This document shows positions 62,300 to 64,000 of a stretch of 64,000 bases of DNA, one piece after another. This DNA is from Saccopteryx bilineata (Eukaryota; Chordata; Mammalia; Chiroptera; Emballonuridae), in contig NC_089490.1 of NCBI RefSeq assembly GCF_036850765.1, forward strand, positions 107,626,574 through 107,690,573, written 5' to 3'. The notes below the pieces were generated by a model. The model was not told the DNA's origin, did no database searches, and saw only the letters and a list, made by a program, of their open reading frames with translations. Each line of letters opens with the position of its first letter. Positions within the stretch are counted from its first letter, which is position 1. Position numbers and translations under genes: made by a program.

Positions 62300-64000
62300 C
62301 CTGTTGGGAGGGACACTAGTATAAAAGAAAAACATCAGTGTTGAAAAAGCTAAGCTAGATGAAGCAAATATAGCAGACCAAACAGAACAAGAAAGAAAAA
62401 TAAGGATATTAAAGAGATAAGAAAGGATATGCCAAAGGCATAAAGGAGTCCTACGAGGAATTTATGAATATGAGAAAGATTGAAACAAAAAACTTAATAG
62501 GCTATTGAGTAGTAAATTTAGTAAATTTAACAGCAGAATAAATATAGGATAAATCAGGGGTCTCAAACTCAACTCAGCATGTGGGCCGCAGAGCAAGATC
62601 ACAGCCGTTCGGTGGGCTGCACTAGGTCTACAAAAGGCAACTGTTACGCAACACTTTTCTCACTGCAGTTGAAAACAAAAAAAAAATCAGTACAACAAGC
62701 ACAATCGTACATGCAGTTTACTCAGTGTCACAAAACGACCAGAATCTGTAGTTCGCATCACAACTGCTGTTAACTAAGCTAATATCTAGCTAGGATGCTA
62801 GAGAAATGAAAAATACAAGTAGGCCCCTAGGCTTACTTAATTTTATCCAAAATATTTTGAACTTCGTGGATTAGTCTGTGGGCCGCACAAAATTGTTCGG
62901 CGGGCCGCATGCGGCCCGCAGGCCGCGAGTTTGAGACCTCTGGGATAAATCAAAGAAGTGGAAGATTAATTTCAGCAAGCACTGGGATAGGTTATACAGT
63001 TGAAATATAAAAAAGAAAGATTAAGAGACATGGAAAATAGAAGTAGAAAATCAAAATTCAAATAATAGAAGTCACAGAAGAGGAAAATAAGGAGAATGGA
63101 ATATTTAAAGAAATAATAGCAGAGGGTATCTCAGATTAGAGAAAGTTTTAAAATCTTAAATATAAATACAACTACTTAGAGAAATATCAATAGATAATGA
63201 AAAAAACTATATCTTAGATACATTTTTGTATCATCTAAGTGCATCAAAGATAGAGAACGGTATAAACACTTCTAGATACAAAGGAGCAAGAATCAAACTG
63301 TCATCATGTTTCTCAACAGCAGTGTCTGCGAGGGAACCACAGAGCAATCTTTTCAGCATAAATATTGAAGTAAAATAACTTGGAACCTAAAATTTCAAAT
63401 CCAGCTAAAGCATCATTTAAATGTAATGTCAAAATAATTAGTGTTTGCCATGCAAAGGCCCTCCTTGAAAACCTCTGTAGAAGAAGTGCTCCAGCAAGGA
63501 GAAAAAAACACTGAGGGGTGGGACCAAAAAAGGAAGGGTGGATAAATACCTTGGTAAGTTTCACTGTTGTAAAACTCAATAACCATAATAACAAGAGAAG
63601 CAAACAAACTATGTGCATGGCAACCAGTAACTAAAATTGGTCAGATAGATGACAGTTTTTTTGCTTGAAATTGTACATTCAGTTTTCTTTTTACGGTGGT
63701 TGCTCATAACTTACTAACACACAAACTTGGTTTAATTTTACCCTTTTAATAGCAAGTCACAAGGGCAAATGAAAAAAAAGCGTGATGAATAGAATACATG
63801 AAATGAAGCCTAATCTGTTTTTTTAAAGAATTTAAGTATAAGAGTAATTACAATACATAGAAATAGAGAAAACTCAGCATAAAACTATCAACAGAGGGTT
63901 AATGTGTAGTATTATCTACAAGAGAAACATGAAAGCAAAAGAATACAAAAAGATAAAAAATATAGGGAAGAAGAAAGACAAACCAGAGAAATGTGAGTAT
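62300..64000 (+). mobile_element. L1M-type LINE, ORF1 region, running off the right edge
   Basis: A-rich sequence with agcagaccaaacagaacaag, aaggaataga-type purine runs and, after the hAT insertion, atggaatatttaaagaaata and atagcagagggtatctcaga, which follow L1 ORF1. Frames are broken. The hAT element at 62555-62942 interrupts it. Confidence 0.55.
62555..62942. mobile_element. non-autonomous hAT transposon (388 bp)
   Basis: Ends caggggtctcaaactc and gagtttgagacctctg are inverted repeats. A perfect 8-bp duplication ggataaat is at 62547-62554 and 62943-62950. Both ends have GC-rich subterminal parts (gggccgc repeats). No coding capacity. Confidence 0.95.

Noticed and set aside
36260..64000. 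Exons of the downstream gene RFX4
   Set aside because: I recognise no RFX DNA-binding or N-terminal sequence with splice sites; the gene probably begins to the right of the window.

Overview
This is vertebrate nuclear DNA, very probably from a microbat (Chiroptera). It is AT-rich and intron-bearing, with no bacterial-style gene packing. It carries mammal-wide old repeats (MIR, L2, MER5A, MaLR LTRs, L1M). On top of these lie young tRNA-derived SINEs of the bat VES type with near-perfect target-site duplications, and hAT and mariner DNA transposons, including a SPIN-type end, of the kind known from bats. I cannot fix the bat family from sequence alone; vespertilionid-like or another yangochiropteran is my guess.

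The only real protein-coding gene I can support is the 3' part of POLR3B on the + strand, encoding the second-largest subunit of RNA polymerase III. Five terminal coding exons lie at 21301-21404, 22023-22189, 26444-26557, 30211-30384 and 35491-35620. All have GT/AG junctions and one continuous reading frame ending in the family's C-terminus. Positions 1-21300 are one long upstream intron (continuing off the left edge). The 3' UTR runs to about 36.26 kb with two AATAAA signals.

Layout: 1-9.6 kb, intron with a SPIN-type hAT end, a MaLR LTR and a decayed L1 split by a 319-bp hAT element. 9.6-12 kb, MIR, an unassigned old repeat and a mariner deletion derivative. 12-21.3 kb, mostly unique intron with a candidate conserved regulatory block near 15.7-16.2 kb and a fresh 91-bp tandem duplication near 17.3 kb. 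21.3-36.3 kb, the POLR3B terminal exons, with VES SINEs and a large polypurine/polypyrimidine block in the last intron. 36.3-64 kb, an intergenic desert holding a second mariner copy, many SINEs, MaLR LTRs and L1M pieces, plus two or three repeat-poor stretches that may be regulatory. In human the next gene downstream is RFX4, but I found no RFX4 exon here.

Most short open reading frames in the window are chance frames or fall inside SINEs, L1s and simple repeats. The most interesting items are: two mariner copies that share the same internal deletion and still keep an open frame for the DNA-binding region only; the candidate enhancer with a facing SOX-like pair, a perfect octamer and an 11-bp inverted repeat; the polypurine block; and a faint PIF/Harbinger-like coding remnant.
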